Positions 1 through 11,919 of a stretch of 64,000 nucleotides of DNA are shown here, in pieces. A program made the position numbers and the translations under genes. The DNA comes from Brachionus plicatilis (Eukaryota; Rotifera; Eurotatoria; Ploima; Brachionidae). The notes below the pieces were generated by a model, which saw only the letters and a program-made list of their open reading frames with translations, searched no databases and was not told the origin of the DNA. The DNA lies in the NCBI GenBank assembly GCA_010279815.1, contig QEOQ01000508.1, forward strand, positions 2,301,152 to 2,365,151, written 5' to 3'. The stretch's first letter is position 1. The number at the start of each line of letters is the position of its first letter.

Positions 1-1195
1 CGTCTGGTGACACTTGCACAGACGTAACTCTATTTTCATGGGCATAAAGAATTGACACCCGCACACTTTTCAGAGTGTCCCAAACATTAATGCAATAATC
101 ATTATAACCAGCGAACAAAAGTCTTCCACTAAGAGACAAGTCAACCGAATTACAGGCAAACAAAATGCTATCTTTTTTGTAAATGCCCACTTGGCGATCT
201 GCTCTTAGATCGAACAATCGACAAGTGGCATCGTCTGATCCTGAGGCAAAAGCGTCACCTGATGGATGAAACTTTACACTATTAACATCTGACTCGTGTC
301 CATCAAATATTTGTACATACTGGCCCGACCTGATGTCCCATACCAAAGCGACATGGTCTGCACTCTGAAAAATAAAATTTTCTATTTTATTAAATTTTTT
401 TAAAAAATTTTTTTAATAAAAATCAAGCCACCCCGGAAAGAAAAATATTGCCAGCCTCGGACGGTGAAATGTCCAAGCACATGACGTCAGCTTGATGACC
501 CTGAAAGGTCTGCATCAACTGGCCAGTCTCAACGTCCCATAACTTTAGAGTACTATCACCACTTCCGGTTAATAATTGCTGGTCTGAAAACACAAATTGG
601 TTACATGATATATAGTTTGTGTGACTGGCTATGACGCGTTTTTGCTTGCTTATGTCCTCATCAGTGCTTAGTTTGTACAAAGTTATTTTGTTATCCAAGC
701 CACCGCAAGTGACACAACTGCCAGTGGGCGCATAAGCACAAGTCATTACCCAAGTGGTCGGCATGGTCACCACATGCTCTTTGTTGGTGCTGAACGCGTC
801 CCAAATGACCAATTTGCCATCCTGAGAGCTGCTAGCTATATGACGCTTGTCACATGACCAATCTAGGGCCAGCACCTTGCTCTGGTGTCCTTTAAGACTT
901 CGACGACTCTTAAGCTGAAAGCTAGTTATTGGGTCCAGCTTTTGAGCCACAACATTAACTGAAAAAAATTTTAAAAAATTTTATTCTTCAAAGATCCATG
1001 GAAAAATTAATTAACTAAATTACGTGCAACATCATTAAATTTTGCTCTTTCTTCTTCGAGCTTTTTTTTCAGCACTTCAACTTCTTTGGTGAGCTCTTCG
1101 ATGGTGTCTCCATTGGCTGCATGGTGCAGACTATGCAAATCGCCGTTTTGAGTGAGGGGCGAAATTCGGCTCGGCTCGTCGACTATTGCTGACAT
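1..1195 (-). CDS. GNB5: G protein subunit beta-5 (5' part, three exons, truncated by window edge)
   Basis: WD40 G-beta subunit of the beta-5 type, which in animals pairs with R7-family RGS proteins instead of an ordinary gamma subunit. I read three exons: 1195-1024, 958-432 and 364-1. The introns are 65 and 67 nt (donors GTAATT and GTGGCT, acceptors CAG), and the reading phase is kept at both junctions. Exon 1 gives a short leader and a coiled-coil stretch containing [15 protein letters not shown], a beta-5 hallmark. Exon 2 carries the first WD blades ([43 protein letters not shown]). Exon 3 continues through blades with [17 protein letters not shown] and [13 protein letters not shown]. The protein runs off the window at position 1 in [13 protein letters not shown], so only the last blade is missing. 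The start is the ATG at 1195, which lies just before the coiled coil. Family assignment is firm; exact splice points were inferred by eye. Confidence 0.93.
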
Positions 1196-3590
1196 TTTTG
1201 AAATACTTTTTTTAACTTCTAAATTTAGGCTAAATAAAAAATTACTTTCAAAATTAATATTTTTTATTTAAATGAAGAAAAAGAGTAAAATTTAGCTTGA
1301 GTGTCCTTTAATATATTACAAGAATAGCATTATTCATATTTGTTCTAGATTTGTTCAGGGTGAAATGGGAATCAAACCGAAAGGAATAAGTGATCTTCGT
1401 TTTTTAGGGATGCAAATCATAATTTTATAATAATATGAAATTATAAATTTTGTTTTTATTTGTAGCTGAAAAATCGAATTTGGCAGATGATGCGAGTGTC
1501 GAGGAAGGTAAGGGAGCAAAAATTGAAGTGGGTAAAAATCGATAAAAAGCTTTATTATGATATGTATCATGGTCTAGATTATAGGCATCAGTTGTGAATT
1601 AAATTTTATTTTGAAAATTAACTACATCTTAAATATGTAAATGTTAATTTATTGATTATTAAAATTGAAAATTTCGGCATTTTCATCAAAAGATTAGTAT
1701 ATATTCAGAATGCTTCGATCAAACTTATATATTTTCAATAAAATATTAATTATCTTGCTAAATAAATTTTTCAATAAGACAAGAGTTAAATTAATTTTAA
1801 ACTAATCTTAAAAGAGGATTAGACAATGAGAATATTAAAAAGTAAAAATAATTTTTGTACTTTCTGCACTTTCTGTTCTTTTTCATATTTAGAATAAAGA
1901 TTTTAATTAATTAAAAGTTTAAATAGTATTATTAATTTTAACTAATATTTCTCTAATCTATAACATACCCGAATCCCTTAACCAGGCTCCACCCCGGACT
2001 CCGTTTAATTTTTTAAATAATTATTATTAAATAATTAAGCTTTTTTAAATGGTTAAATCTGATTGTCTATCCATGAAAATCAGCTTTGTATAATGCGATT
2101 AATAAATGTAAACAAATTTTTTAGATATTTTTTATTTTTACAGAAAAATACATTTTATTTTAATAGAAAATCAAAGTAAGTTTATTTGTTTCTCTCAAAA
2201 ATCGAGTTGAATAATCTCGACTGAATAAAAATTTGCATTAAAAATAATAATTATCTCTAATATTTTAATTTATTCCTGGAGTTATTTTTAAATCATAAGT
2301 CTCAAGTCAAGTCAGTTACTTAAAATTTACATTTCGTATTCACTCAATTATCAATTTTTTTTTCCTGATCAATTAAATTTATTTATAAGTTCTGTTTATT
2401 TTTTATCCAGTATTTTTAATTATTTTGTCCTCTATTCTTTCAAAAATCATTTTTTATGTTATTTTTTTACTTAATTCAATAAAATGCTTTATTGATAAAA
2501 AATAAAAAAATGTTTTTTTGTTAAAAAAGCTATTATTCATTATGAAAATGCTCGTATTTTCAAAAATATTCTTTTCTATTTACTTATTATGAATTTAAAT
2601 AATACTTAATAATTTTGATAAAAGCAAGAAGCTTCTGAATTAACTGGTTTCTTTTTATTTTCCATAATCAAAAAATTTAAAACTGAAGTTGACTAATCAG
2701 TGAGTTTAAATAATAGCTTAGTTGTAACTTATTACAAAAATCCAGACTTGACTTTTATTTTTTGATCAATTTTGGCTTTTATCTGAAACAAAGTTGTTTA
2801 ATTACTCCAGAAAATTTTAAATTATAAAGAAAAAAATCAGACCAAGAACTGATCTAAATGGCACATCACTCTTCACTTTCAATTTTTGAGATTTTGTTTA
2901 GATTTGTGAAAAAAACAAAAATCCAATGACTCTATGAAAAAAATATTTAAAAAAAATAAAAGGCAAAATTTAAAAAGGTTTTCAAGATTTTTCATTAAAA
3001 TTTCATTGCTTTTTTAATTCTATTTAATAAATGATTTTAAAAAATTTCATTATTAATCTAATTCCAAAAACATATATAAAGTCAAAATAAATGGTAAATT
3101 TATTAATTAAAATAAATTTTTTTTCACAATTTATTACATTGTTTTAAAAAAAATTAATCATTTTTTATGGTTGGTTAAAACGACGAGGGTTCGCTAAATG
3201 AAGATGATTTTTTTCCTGCAAAAATAAGAACATGATTTTGAAAGTTTAACCCAAAATTTTTCTAAGATGGTTTTATGTTCTATGAAATTTTGTTTTTCCA
3301 AAATAATCCAAATTAATCCAAATGAACAAATTAATTTAAAAATATATAAATATTCGCATATATTAGAGAATAAATGGATCAAATAAAAAAAACTTAGCGG
3401 TTAACAATCAACAAAAATTAAGTTAAAAATAGTAAAATTTAATTCTTTATTTTAGAGAAAAATTAATAAATAAATTAATTTTTTATGAAAAATTTTCATA
3501 GCTCAATTTATTTTAAGTCAAATACTAAGACTTCAAAATATGAGCGGTTTGCAAAAATCTTGTTTATCATTCGACTTAATTTATCAGTTT
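1196..3590. other. AT-rich intergenic DNA, no gene recognised
   Basis: This is the 5' flank of GNB5 on the minus strand. It contains only short AT-driven reading frames. A brief GC-richer patch at about 1970-2015 (ACCAGGCTCCACCCCGGACT) resembles one at about 26995-27040 and may be an end of a dispersed repeat. No other structure was seen. Confidence 0.5.
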
Positions 3591-3679
3591 TTTAGTTTGG
3601 TAATGGCCAAGTTGCTGACCACAGTGAAGTTGAGATTTGTTCTAATGATATCAACGTTGTTTTTTTTCTAATCAATAGT

Positions 3680-5065
3680 TTCAACTGCAAATCTGTCGGT
3701 CATTTAATATGTGACCTGATGACTCATGCCAGTTTGGTGACCGAAGATTTTTTTTTGATCTTATAAATTTGGGCAACATATTTGTTGACCTAAATACGAA
3801 AAATTTTCAATTTAATTAGTCACCAAAATATTTTGAAGGATCACAAAAATTTAAATAGTTCAAAATTTTAAAAGACAAAAATTTCAAATTTTCTTCTTAT
3901 GCAAAAATAATGTTTCTCAGTATGGAACTGAATCAGAAATAGCTTCAGATAAACTAGGTGGTGATATTCCATTAGATGAATACATGATATGAAAATACTT
4001 TTTTCATGTCATTTTAGAAAAATGTTTGTTCTGAATTTGAAGCCATTTAAATAACTACTGAAAAACTTTCTCTAAAATTACAAAATGCCAATGAAGTCAC
4101 AGCTGCATCAAATGATACAATATTGGTGTTGAAGAAAGATTTAAGCAAGTAAACAAATCTAATGAATTCGATATGCGTGGTAAATTATTTAAAAATATTA
4201 GGGTTGTGAATTCATATCATATCATATGTGTTAATATCATATATTATATGAATATTGTGAACCATATGTTAATTAAATTAGGTTTAAACCAGTTTATTAT
4301 CCACAAAATGTACTGATTTGAACAATTTGTCAATATTTCTCTTTTTCTAAAACTTTATCAAGAATAAAAAATAAATTAATAAAGTAAATATTTATTTTTA
4401 AAAGAAACGAATCATTAATTCTGTAAGTTTTTTTATTTTAAAAATTGGTCACCAAAATATTTTATTGCGTCACAAAAATTTTTTCAATCAAAAATTATTT
4501 TAAAATTACCGTAAACTCGTGACTACTACTCTTGGAATAATGTCAAAATGTGGGTATATTCTATATGGAACTAACACCATCGAATTTTTTTTAATTTATT
4601 AAGAATAAACCTTGACGCCTGACTTTAATTTAAGAGGAAGCGCAAAAGTTTGCTTTAATTCTTAGAATAATTTCGAATTTCTTCTGAAATAAACTTAAAA
4701 AATTGTCGAGTTAAATTCGAAATTAAAAAAAAAATTAAAATCAATTTTTATTCTAATTTTTGTCTTTATTCTTACACTAAAAGTAAAACAAAAAATTCGA
4801 TTTAATACCTTAAAAACTGAATAAAAACATTTATTGATTATTCTGCCTAATAACTTTACCATTTTACCATACCGAGGTAGCCTTTTTCTACCACGTCTGT
4901 TAAGTGATAATTGATTTTGCTGTACAGTAGGTCCATTAGTTGTTTTTTTATTTGAACTAGTTAAATCATTTGGTCACATAAAAGGCCAGACCAATTTTTT
5001 AACTAGATAAAATATTAAGGTAAATTTGGTGAACATAGGTTGGTCGTTTTGACCAGCCCTGCTTT
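3680..5065. repeat. Decayed DNA-transposon copy of the GGTCAC/GTGACC family
   Basis: Clusters of GGTCAC, GTGACC and TCACC occur at 3698-3850, 4444-4480 and 4970-5060. They match in style the long terminal arms of the element in the TAF3 intron (54121-55206). Two stretches reading TCACCAAAATATTTT (about 3825 and 4446) are direct repeats of each other. Between them, at about 3920-4170 on the plus strand, two short frames broken by stops look like decayed coding sequence (the first ends GGDIPLDEYMI). Clean termini were not found, so this is probably an old, rearranged copy. It lies just downstream of the DAP3 stop codon. Confidence 0.4.
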
Positions 5066-5191
5066 TTTAAGTAGATTTAAAATTTTAAATTAAATGATCA
5101 AACACTTCAATTTGGAGATAGTTAAAAGTCTAAATAAATCAACACATTATTTATTTATTTTTAAAATAAACTCTATACAAATATTTTGCCT

Positions 5192-6857
5192 TTAGATAGC
5201 TCGACATATTCTCATAAATTCTCTTGGGTTTTTTCCGCTCAAAAATTTAAGTTCTTCTTTACCACTATCAGTCAGAGCGTCTTCATTTTGAAGCCAATTT
5301 CTGTCTTTATAATATTCATAATGATTTGATATCTCTAGATCCGAATAGGCTGGAATTTCGATCGGCACAAACGGCTCCAAATGATAAAATCCCTAAAACA
5401 AAACGATCAAATAAACCATTTTTTTTTTATTCTTATAAAAATAAACTTAAATTATTTACTTCTTTTTTTAACAAGTGAGCAGGTGTCAGAGGTCCTTCAT
5501 ATTCTAAAGTATGTTCAGCTCTTCGCCTATTCGCAATTGGTATGGTCACATCATAAAATTTAGTTCGCCGATTTGGCGCCGGAATTATCACACCTCGGCT
5601 ACAAATGGTTCCCACGACCGCTGCATTTTTCCAATCATTTTTAAGAAGTTTTTTAAAATTTCTAACAATTGTGATATCATCCACATTTATCTAAAATTAT
5701 TGTTATTTTTTTTATTAAAATTTTTATTTATTTTTCTTTTATTAATTACTTCAGATTTGTCTGGTCTTTTGAGACGAGTTGGCCCGAAATAACTGTTTAT
5801 TTGTTCAATGGCAACAAAAACTTTGTATCTATTACTCTCTGATTGAAGCTTAATTTCTCTGACAATAGCTCCGCAAATATCTGAAGAATATTTTATTCTA
5901 GAATTCGCCTTTTTAATTCTATATAAAAATAAATTCTTTAAAAAAAAACAACTTTAAAATTACATAATCTATCAATTCTAGTATCGGAGTGCCCTCAGGC
6001 GAAGATTCTCTTTTGCTCCAATCGTACTTTTTGGTGGTTTTTAGGTCCAGCTCTTTTAAGAGCTTCATATTTTGTATTGAAAATCGTTTGAGAAAAAGTG
6101 CAGCATCGATCGGTGTGTCCAGTCTACCCTCTTTATATGACGATGGCTGATTTTCTTTAGCCTTTCTCAGAACAGCAGAACCTAACAAACAATTAACCAA
6201 AAATGAAAAGGAAAATTTTATGAGAATTTTTACAATTTGGTACATGAAAAAGCAACCAATTGTCTTTGTGGCAGTAGTGAAGAATATGAAGCAAAGTTGA
6301 GCGTTTTCCGGTCCCGTTCTGGGTTCCATCTTAATAAAATAATATTTTTTTTGTTAAATTTTATTTTATTTTAAATTACACAAAACAAATCGATAGGCTG
6401 GCAAAGATAAATTAAGGTTTTTCAAATAATTGATGATCTCAACACCAGGCTGACGAATCATTAGGCATGTTTCGTCAAAAGCTTTGAATTCAGCATACTG
6501 TTCTCTATTGAGGCATTCCTGGAAAGGATCAATCACATTTAGCTCAGCTTGGTCCAACCGGTAAAATTTTGAAAGATTATTGACATTATGTTTAAGCTTT
6601 AAAAAAAAAAAGCTGTCAAAATGGTTCAATTAAGTTGGGTTTAACCTTACAGGATCATTTACAGAACATCGGTAAACATGAGGTACGCTACGGTTCTGTT
6701 TGATTTCTACTTTGATTTCTTGGTCAGTTGAATACAGCGAACTCTGAATTGGACTTAGATACAAATTTGGTTTTGGGATGTTCGCTGACCGCGCAATTGA
6801 GTTCCTTGTAAATGAGAGAATTGGCAAAACTTTACGAATGTTTCTGATTGTATTCAT
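5192..6857 (-). CDS. DAP3: Mitochondrial ribosomal protein mS29 / DAP3, seven exons
   Basis: GTP-binding protein of the mitochondrial small ribosomal subunit, also linked to apoptosis in vertebrates. Exons (minus): 6857-6651, 6596-6380, 6329-6234, 6181-5964, 5908-5750, 5690-5460, 5392-5192. Introns are about 50-70 nt, all phases join, and the total is 442 aa against about 400 for human. The N-terminus is basic, rich in S/R/N, and suits a mitochondrial presequence. Family matches in order: an EACLMVR-like segment (here DETCLMIRQP), the P-loop region, KYDWSKRESSPEGTP (human KYVWNKRESTEKGSP), LKRPDKSE, VRNFKKLLKNDWKNAA, and the C-terminal NWLQNEDALTDSGKEEL. The P-loop reads YGTQNGTGKRS, one residue longer than the human one, with Arg where Ser/Thr normally follows the Lys. 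An isolated long frame spanning 5919-6329 is misleading because the true frame changes at the 6234/6181 intron. Family assignment is very secure; exon edges are by eye. Confidence 0.93.
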
Positions 6858-7783
6858 TTTTTCAAATTTTCCAAATATAAATATATTTTATTTATTCTTA
6901 TGAAAAATTGCTATATAGAGCACTTTTTAGATTTTTTGAATTTTTTTTTTCAATTAAAACTTAACATTTGAATTCATGGTTTTTTAAAAATTTAATAGCT
7001 TAGATAGCTCAAGGGTTTGATTTGGAAAATCATTGAAAATTCTTGTTGATTTCATTTATGAGCTTAGGTCCTTAATTGCATGATGATGATCAATTAGAAA
7101 AAAAATTTGAAAAAATACCTAGAAATTTAACATAAAAAGAAAAATTGTCTATTTCCAGTCTCAAGCTTAGACTTGAGCTGTACTCGCTTTTTCTATTATA
7201 TAACAAAAAATACATTTTTGAATAAAAAATTTAGTTTTTATGTGAAATTTTTTTTAAATAAGCAACAATTCTCAAAAAATAATTGCATAAATAATATTTT
7301 CTTTTAAAAATTTGTGTTTTCTTTTGCAAATTGTTTTGAATTTAGACTAGTTGTAATAGCTTCTATGTTATCTGCAATTAAATCATCATCATTTTCAACT
7401 CAAACAAAATTTTTTAGTTGAATTACCAGAAAAAAGATTTTTGTTGTGACAATTAAAATTTTTCTGGTGAAAAAATAAATCAACCCCCAATACACTGCTT
7501 GAAAAAATATTTTTTTAGATCATCTATTTTATACATTAGCAAAGTTATTTAATAAATTTCGATTAGCCTATATTTTTTAATTGATTGTTCATTTTTTTGT
7601 ATTGTAATAACCATCAAAGAAAGAACAAAAATCACAACACTTATTTACCCGATAGAATTAGAAAATATTAAGTAAAAATTTTCATATTTGTTTATCTAAT
7701 TTTTAAATTAAATCTGAATACGGGTAATTCCAAATTTTAATTATGTTCATTCAGGCTAAGTGCATTTTAATACATTTCAGCAG
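6858..7783. other. AT-rich intergenic DNA upstream of DAP3
   Basis: This is the 5' flank of DAP3 on the minus strand. No gene, repeat with clear ends, or RNA was recognised. Confidence 0.5.
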
Positions 7784-8049
7784 CAGTGGTGCTACGATAA
7801 ATGTACTTACGTAAAACTAAGTAAAAATTAAAACGCCCAAAGATAAAATATAATTTTATAGATTTTAGAGAATTCTTTATTTTTTCAACTTGAATTAATT
7901 AAATTTGGAAATATTTTATTTGTACATCAATTAATTTATTTATTCAAGGATTAATTAAAAAAATCTTAAAAATCGATTTTACGTAAAATGACGTAAATTT
8001 ACCAGATTTTACGTAATTACGTAAAAAAACATCTATCGTAGCGCCCCTG
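7784..8049. mobile_element. Small hAT-like MITE with CAG...CTACGATA inverted ends
   Basis: A 266-bp non-autonomous element. The left end CAGTGGTGCTACGATAAATG (7784) is matched by the reverse complement of the right end, CAGGGGCGCTACGATAGATG (ending at 8049), at 17 of 20 positions. Just inside both ends are TTACGTAA-type repeats, shared with copies at 10.7-12.7 kb, 50.5 kb and 52.2-53.1 kb. The interior is AT-rich and non-coding. CAG-starting termini are usual for hAT MITEs, but no 8-bp target duplication is visible here, so the superfamily is tentative. Confidence 0.65.
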
Positions 8050-8896
8050 TAGAAACACTTTAAGCTTCTGTTTTTAAAAAAATAAAAAATCATTTCTGCA
8101 AATTATGAATTTAAAGTTTTTTTTTAAATTTTTAAATTTTCAAGATTAATCTATAGGTTAGTCTCCTGATCTTTAAGACTGACTAACACTTCATTTATTT
8201 AAATAACATATAAAAGTGTTCATTTAAAATTTTAATTTATCAAAAAATTTAAAAGAATTAAAAAAGCTAGTTCCATTTTATATACTGGTTAGCGAAAAGT
8301 ATGAAAAAGTTTTTTCAAATGTAACTTCTGTTTTTTGGGATAATTTTTTATTTTGATATCAAATTGTAAAAAACATTATTGTTTAAGTTTTTGAATTTTT
8401 TAGTCTTGTTTATTTTATTTTAAGGAATTTAAATTTAATCATCGATGAATTGACGAATTATACAAGTTTCACCAAAAAAATTAAATTTAAATAATTAAAA
8501 TAATAATATTTTAAAAATGCGTTACTAAAATTATATAATTTTTAACCATGGAATCGTGCATATTTTAATTTAAGTCTAACAATTTTACACTTAAAAATTA
8601 CCTATTGCCATAATTATTTGTTTCTGGAAACTTTGCAACAAAAAAAATTATTTTATGATTTAAAAAATGGTAATTTTACAAAATTTAGGGTCAAATTTAC
8701 TTAGCTACAAGGAATAATTACAGAAGCATTCGTGAGAGTTGAAAAAAAACAAACCAATTTTTATTTATATACTTCACTTTTTTTTAAAAAATTATATAAA
8801 AAATTAAAATCTTTCGACATAATTAGTTCTGGAATAAAAACCTAAGCAATACTTGTCAAAGTTTTAGTAAAATATTTTCAAAATCAATTTTTTAAA
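8050..8896. other. AT-rich intergenic DNA upstream of the mutase gene
   Basis: No gene seen. It must hold the promoter of the plus-strand gene starting at 8897, but no core promoter motif can be singled out in this base composition. Confidence 0.5.
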
Positions 8897-10420
8897 ATGG
8901 AAAAAAAAATTGTCGTCATAGGTGGCGGTCCAACAGGTTTGGGTGCGTGCACACGATTACAACAGCTTGGTCACAAAAATTGGCTTTTAATTGAAAAAAA
9001 TGATTATACAGGAGGTCTTGCCACTTCATTTCCTGATCCTAAAGGATTTTGGTGGGACATAGGCGTTCATGTAACATTTTCCCACTACCAATATTTCACC
9101 GACTTAATAGACCAAGGCGTTTTAGCCTATGCCAAAAAGCATCTTGAAGCTTTGGAAGAAGACGACAAAGATTTGAAAATCGAAAAATTATGGTGCACCC
9201 ATAAGCGCGAATGTTGGGCTCGATTCGATCCGGACTCATTTTTGCCATATCCCTTTCAGAATAATTTTTTTTACTCAAAAAACACACAGGTAATCAAAGA
9301 TTGTTTTGATGGCCTGTTGGAAATATACGCCAACCGAACAAATCCAGAATTCAATCAGATAAAAAATTTCGAAGATCTTATTTACAAAAAATTTGGAAAA
9401 GGCTTAGCCGAACACTTTATGATTCCATATAACCTGCAAGTCTGGGGATACCCGGCAAAAGATATGAACCATACATGGATTGGCGAAAGAGTGGCTATGG
9501 TTGATGTTCAAAAAATCCTCGGAGAGTACATACAAAAAAATGAGCCAAAAGATTCAAAATCAATGAATTGGGGACCAAACAACACTTTTAGGTATCCAAA
9601 GTATGGCGGCATTGGTGCTATTTGGAAAGGAGTTGGTTATCTTTTAGATGAGAACAATTTGATGCTAAAAACCGAAGTGACTGAAATAGATATTGATAAA
9701 AAAGAAGTTAAGTTATCAAATGGAAAAAGTATATCCTATGATTACTTGATTAACACTTTGCCAATTGATTTATTTCTGACCAAAATGATCAAAAAAACTC
9801 AAAATTTAAATGTAGAGGACATTTTTGAAAGACACCAAAAGCCAAAGCATTCCAAAGTAAATGTAATAGGCCTGGGTTTTGAGTGTGACATGCCCGAAGA
9901 GTTGAAAAACAAATCTTGGATGTACTTTCCCAATTTGGAGAGATCAATTTTCTACCGATTGACAGTTCTCTCAAACTATTCGCCATATATGGTCGCTAAG
10001 CCTGGCAAACAATGGTCTCTAATGGCTGAAATATGTGAAACAGATTATTTGCCTGAAAGAAAAAATTTAATCGATGAAACAATTAAAGGACTTTTGAATG
10101 AAAATATTATTGAGTCTAAACATTTGGATCATTTGATAAGTAAACACGAGTTCAGTTCTGAATATGGTTATCCGACTCCGTATCTACATCGAGATGATTT
10201 TTTGAATGAAATAGAGCCGATTTTGAGGCGAAAATTTTCAATTTATAGTCGAGGTAGATTTGGTGGATGGAAATATGAGGTCAGCAATCAGGATCATTCA
10301 TTAATGCAAGGTGTTGAAGCTGCTGATAATATACTATTTGGATGCGAAGAACAGACATTTTTTTATCCTGACCATGTTAATGGTCGAAAGGAACAAACAA
10401 GAAGATTTGTTCTTAATTAA
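8897..10420 (+). CDS. glf: Eukaryotic-type UDP-galactopyranose mutase, single exon
   Basis: Flavoenzyme that interconverts UDP-galactopyranose and UDP-galactofuranose, the donor for galactofuranose glycans. The 507-aa protein is collinear with the fungal/nematode enzyme over its whole length. The FAD-binding GGGPTGLG is at residues 9-16, followed by EK..YTGGLATS. The segment FWWDIGVHVTFSHY carries the conserved His58 (fungal GGHV is GVHV here). Then come PYPFQNN (118-123), WIGERVA with Arg198, NWGPNNTFRYP (224-234), YFPNLERSIFYR with Arg354, SEYGYPTPYL (421-430) and SRGRFGGWKYEVSNQDHS (451-468), which hold the substrate-phosphate Arg and Tyr residues. No intron is present, unlike GNB5, DAP3 and TAF3. 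The start ATG is the first in frame, directly before the dinucleotide-binding strand. A polyA signal AATAAA lies at 10452. The enzyme is known in nematodes, fungi and protists but not vertebrates. Confidence 0.93.
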   Translation: MEKKIVVIGGGPTGLGACTRLQQLGHKNWLLIEKNDYTGGLATSFPDPKGFWWDIGVHVTFSHYQYFTDLIDQGVLAYAKKHLEALEEDDKDLKIEKLWCTHKRECWARFDPDSFLPYPFQNNFFYSKNTQVIKDCFDGLLEIYANRTNPEFNQIKNFEDLIYKKFGKGLAEHFMIPYNLQVWGYPAKDMNHTWIGERVAMVDVQKILGEYIQKNEPKDSKSMNWGPNNTFRYPKYGGIGAIWKGVGYLLDENNLMLKTEVTEIDIDKKEVKLSNGKSISYDYLINTLPIDLFLTKMIKKTQNLNVEDIFERHQKPKHSKVNVIGLGFECDMPEELKNKSWMYFPNLERSIFYRLTVLSNYSPYMVAKPGKQWSLMAEICETDYLPERKNLIDETIKGLLNENIIESKHLDHLISKHEFSSEYGYPTPYLHRDDFLNEIEPILRRKFSIYSRGRFGGWKYEVSNQDHSLMQGVEAADNILFGCEEQTFFYPDHVNGRKEQTRRFVLN

Positions 10421-11139
10421 ATTAAATATTCACATTTTTTTACAATTTTTAAATAAATATTTTTTTTTCAAAATTATTTTAATGTTTTCAATTGTCCTAT
10501 TAATACAAAATTAAAAGAGAAAGTTACAATTGGAAAAAATTTTATTACCGAAATAATTTTTTTGAGAGCTATTGGAATCAATTGAATTCAGAAAGATTAA
10601 AAAATAATATAAATAAACAAATTGCTAAGAAAAAATAACTTATTTTATAAAAATAATTGTGGAAAAAATGCTAAGTACAAGAATTTTTTATCCTACGATA
10701 AAAATTTGCAGATGAATTTACGGAAGAATTACGTAAAAATACTAAAAAACTTGAATACATTGAATACGAATTATTAAATGAAAAAAAAAGTAATAACTTG
10801 TTAATTTGCTTCAGTTGAAGTTAAAAGTGGATTTTGATTTTTTATAAATATATCTATGTTTCAATCTGTCTTGATCAATTTTCAGTTATCTAAATAAACA
10901 TTTTTAACAAAAAAGTTTATAAAAACTTTTTTTTGATTAATTTTTTTATTAACAGTTTTTCTAGTAAAATTTTTAATTTGAAAAAAATTTATTTTATATA
11001 GTACAGTGCTTTTATAAAAGGTACAGAATGGGATAAATTAAGTAATTAACGTAATTTTACATTATTTTTGAAAAGCTTACGTAGTCTTACGTGAATTTTA
11101 GTCGGTAAGGCTTTTTAATTTTACGAAAAATTACGTAAC

Positions 11140-11642
11140 TTACCATATTCCCTCGTTTGATATTGGAGCCTCACAACCTGAAATACAACTTTGGGGCAGG
11201 CAATAATCACTATCTCGCCCATAACACTTTGTTAAAACATTCTTAACTTACACCGCATGCGTCAAAGTTGTATTTCGATTCTTGGCCCACGTTGAAAGTT
11301 ACGATTTTTAAATTTAGTACGGCATTTAAGCTTGAGATTTTTCCAAAAAATAAAAAATAAATTAATCATTTTTCTAATTTTTCTTTGTATTCAATTTACA
11401 GCGCTGGGTCAAATGTAAAATTCAAAAAAATAATTTTTATTTTTTTGACAGAAACTCTATTGTTAAGGCTGCATTAAATTAAAATTCTTTACTTTCAACG
11501 TGGGCCAAGACTCGAAATACAACTTTGACGCATGCGGTGTAAGTTAAGAATGGTTTAACATGGGCGAGATGGTGTTTATTCCCTGCGTCAAAGTTGTGTT
11601 TCGGGTTCTGAGGCTGCAATATCGAACGAGGGAATACGGTAA
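11140..11642. mobile_element. Foldback element with arms of about 155 bp
   Basis: The first about 155 bp (11140-11300) and last about 155 bp (11485-11642) are inverted repeats of each other. The outer ends read TTACCATATTCCCTCG on the left and CGAGGGAATACGGTAA on the right. Shared inner blocks include CCGCATGCG, AAAGTTGTATTTCG and TGGGCCAAG / CTTGGCCCA. The element is inserted within the TTACGTAA-rich block. The arms are noticeably more GC-rich than the surroundings. The short centre has no coding sequence. The size and layout are very like the unrelated-sequence element at 40224-40721. Confidence 0.75.
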
Positions 11643-11919
11643 TTAAAATACGTAACGATTTTCCAAGATAAGGCTTTTCTTGGGAAATTGTTCCCAAATG
11701 CTTACGGACAAAAAAATGAGGATTTTGGTAAGAATAATGTAAATATTTCCAAAATATTTAGTTAATTTTATTTTAAAAATTTTTTAAAAATTTCAACATT
11801 TCTTATTGTCTCTTACTTATTTTTACGTAAAATTACACAATTTTGATTAAATTTTGTTATGAAAATATAAAATATCGAATAATCAATAAGAAAAGACCAG
11901 TTTCAAATTATTTGATCAA

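Noticed and set aside
5919..6329. A single 136-residue frame with an apparent membrane helix inside the DAP3 locus
   Set aside because: The hydrophobic part is intron read-through. Using donor 6233 and acceptor 6182 restores the DAP3 frame and removes it.
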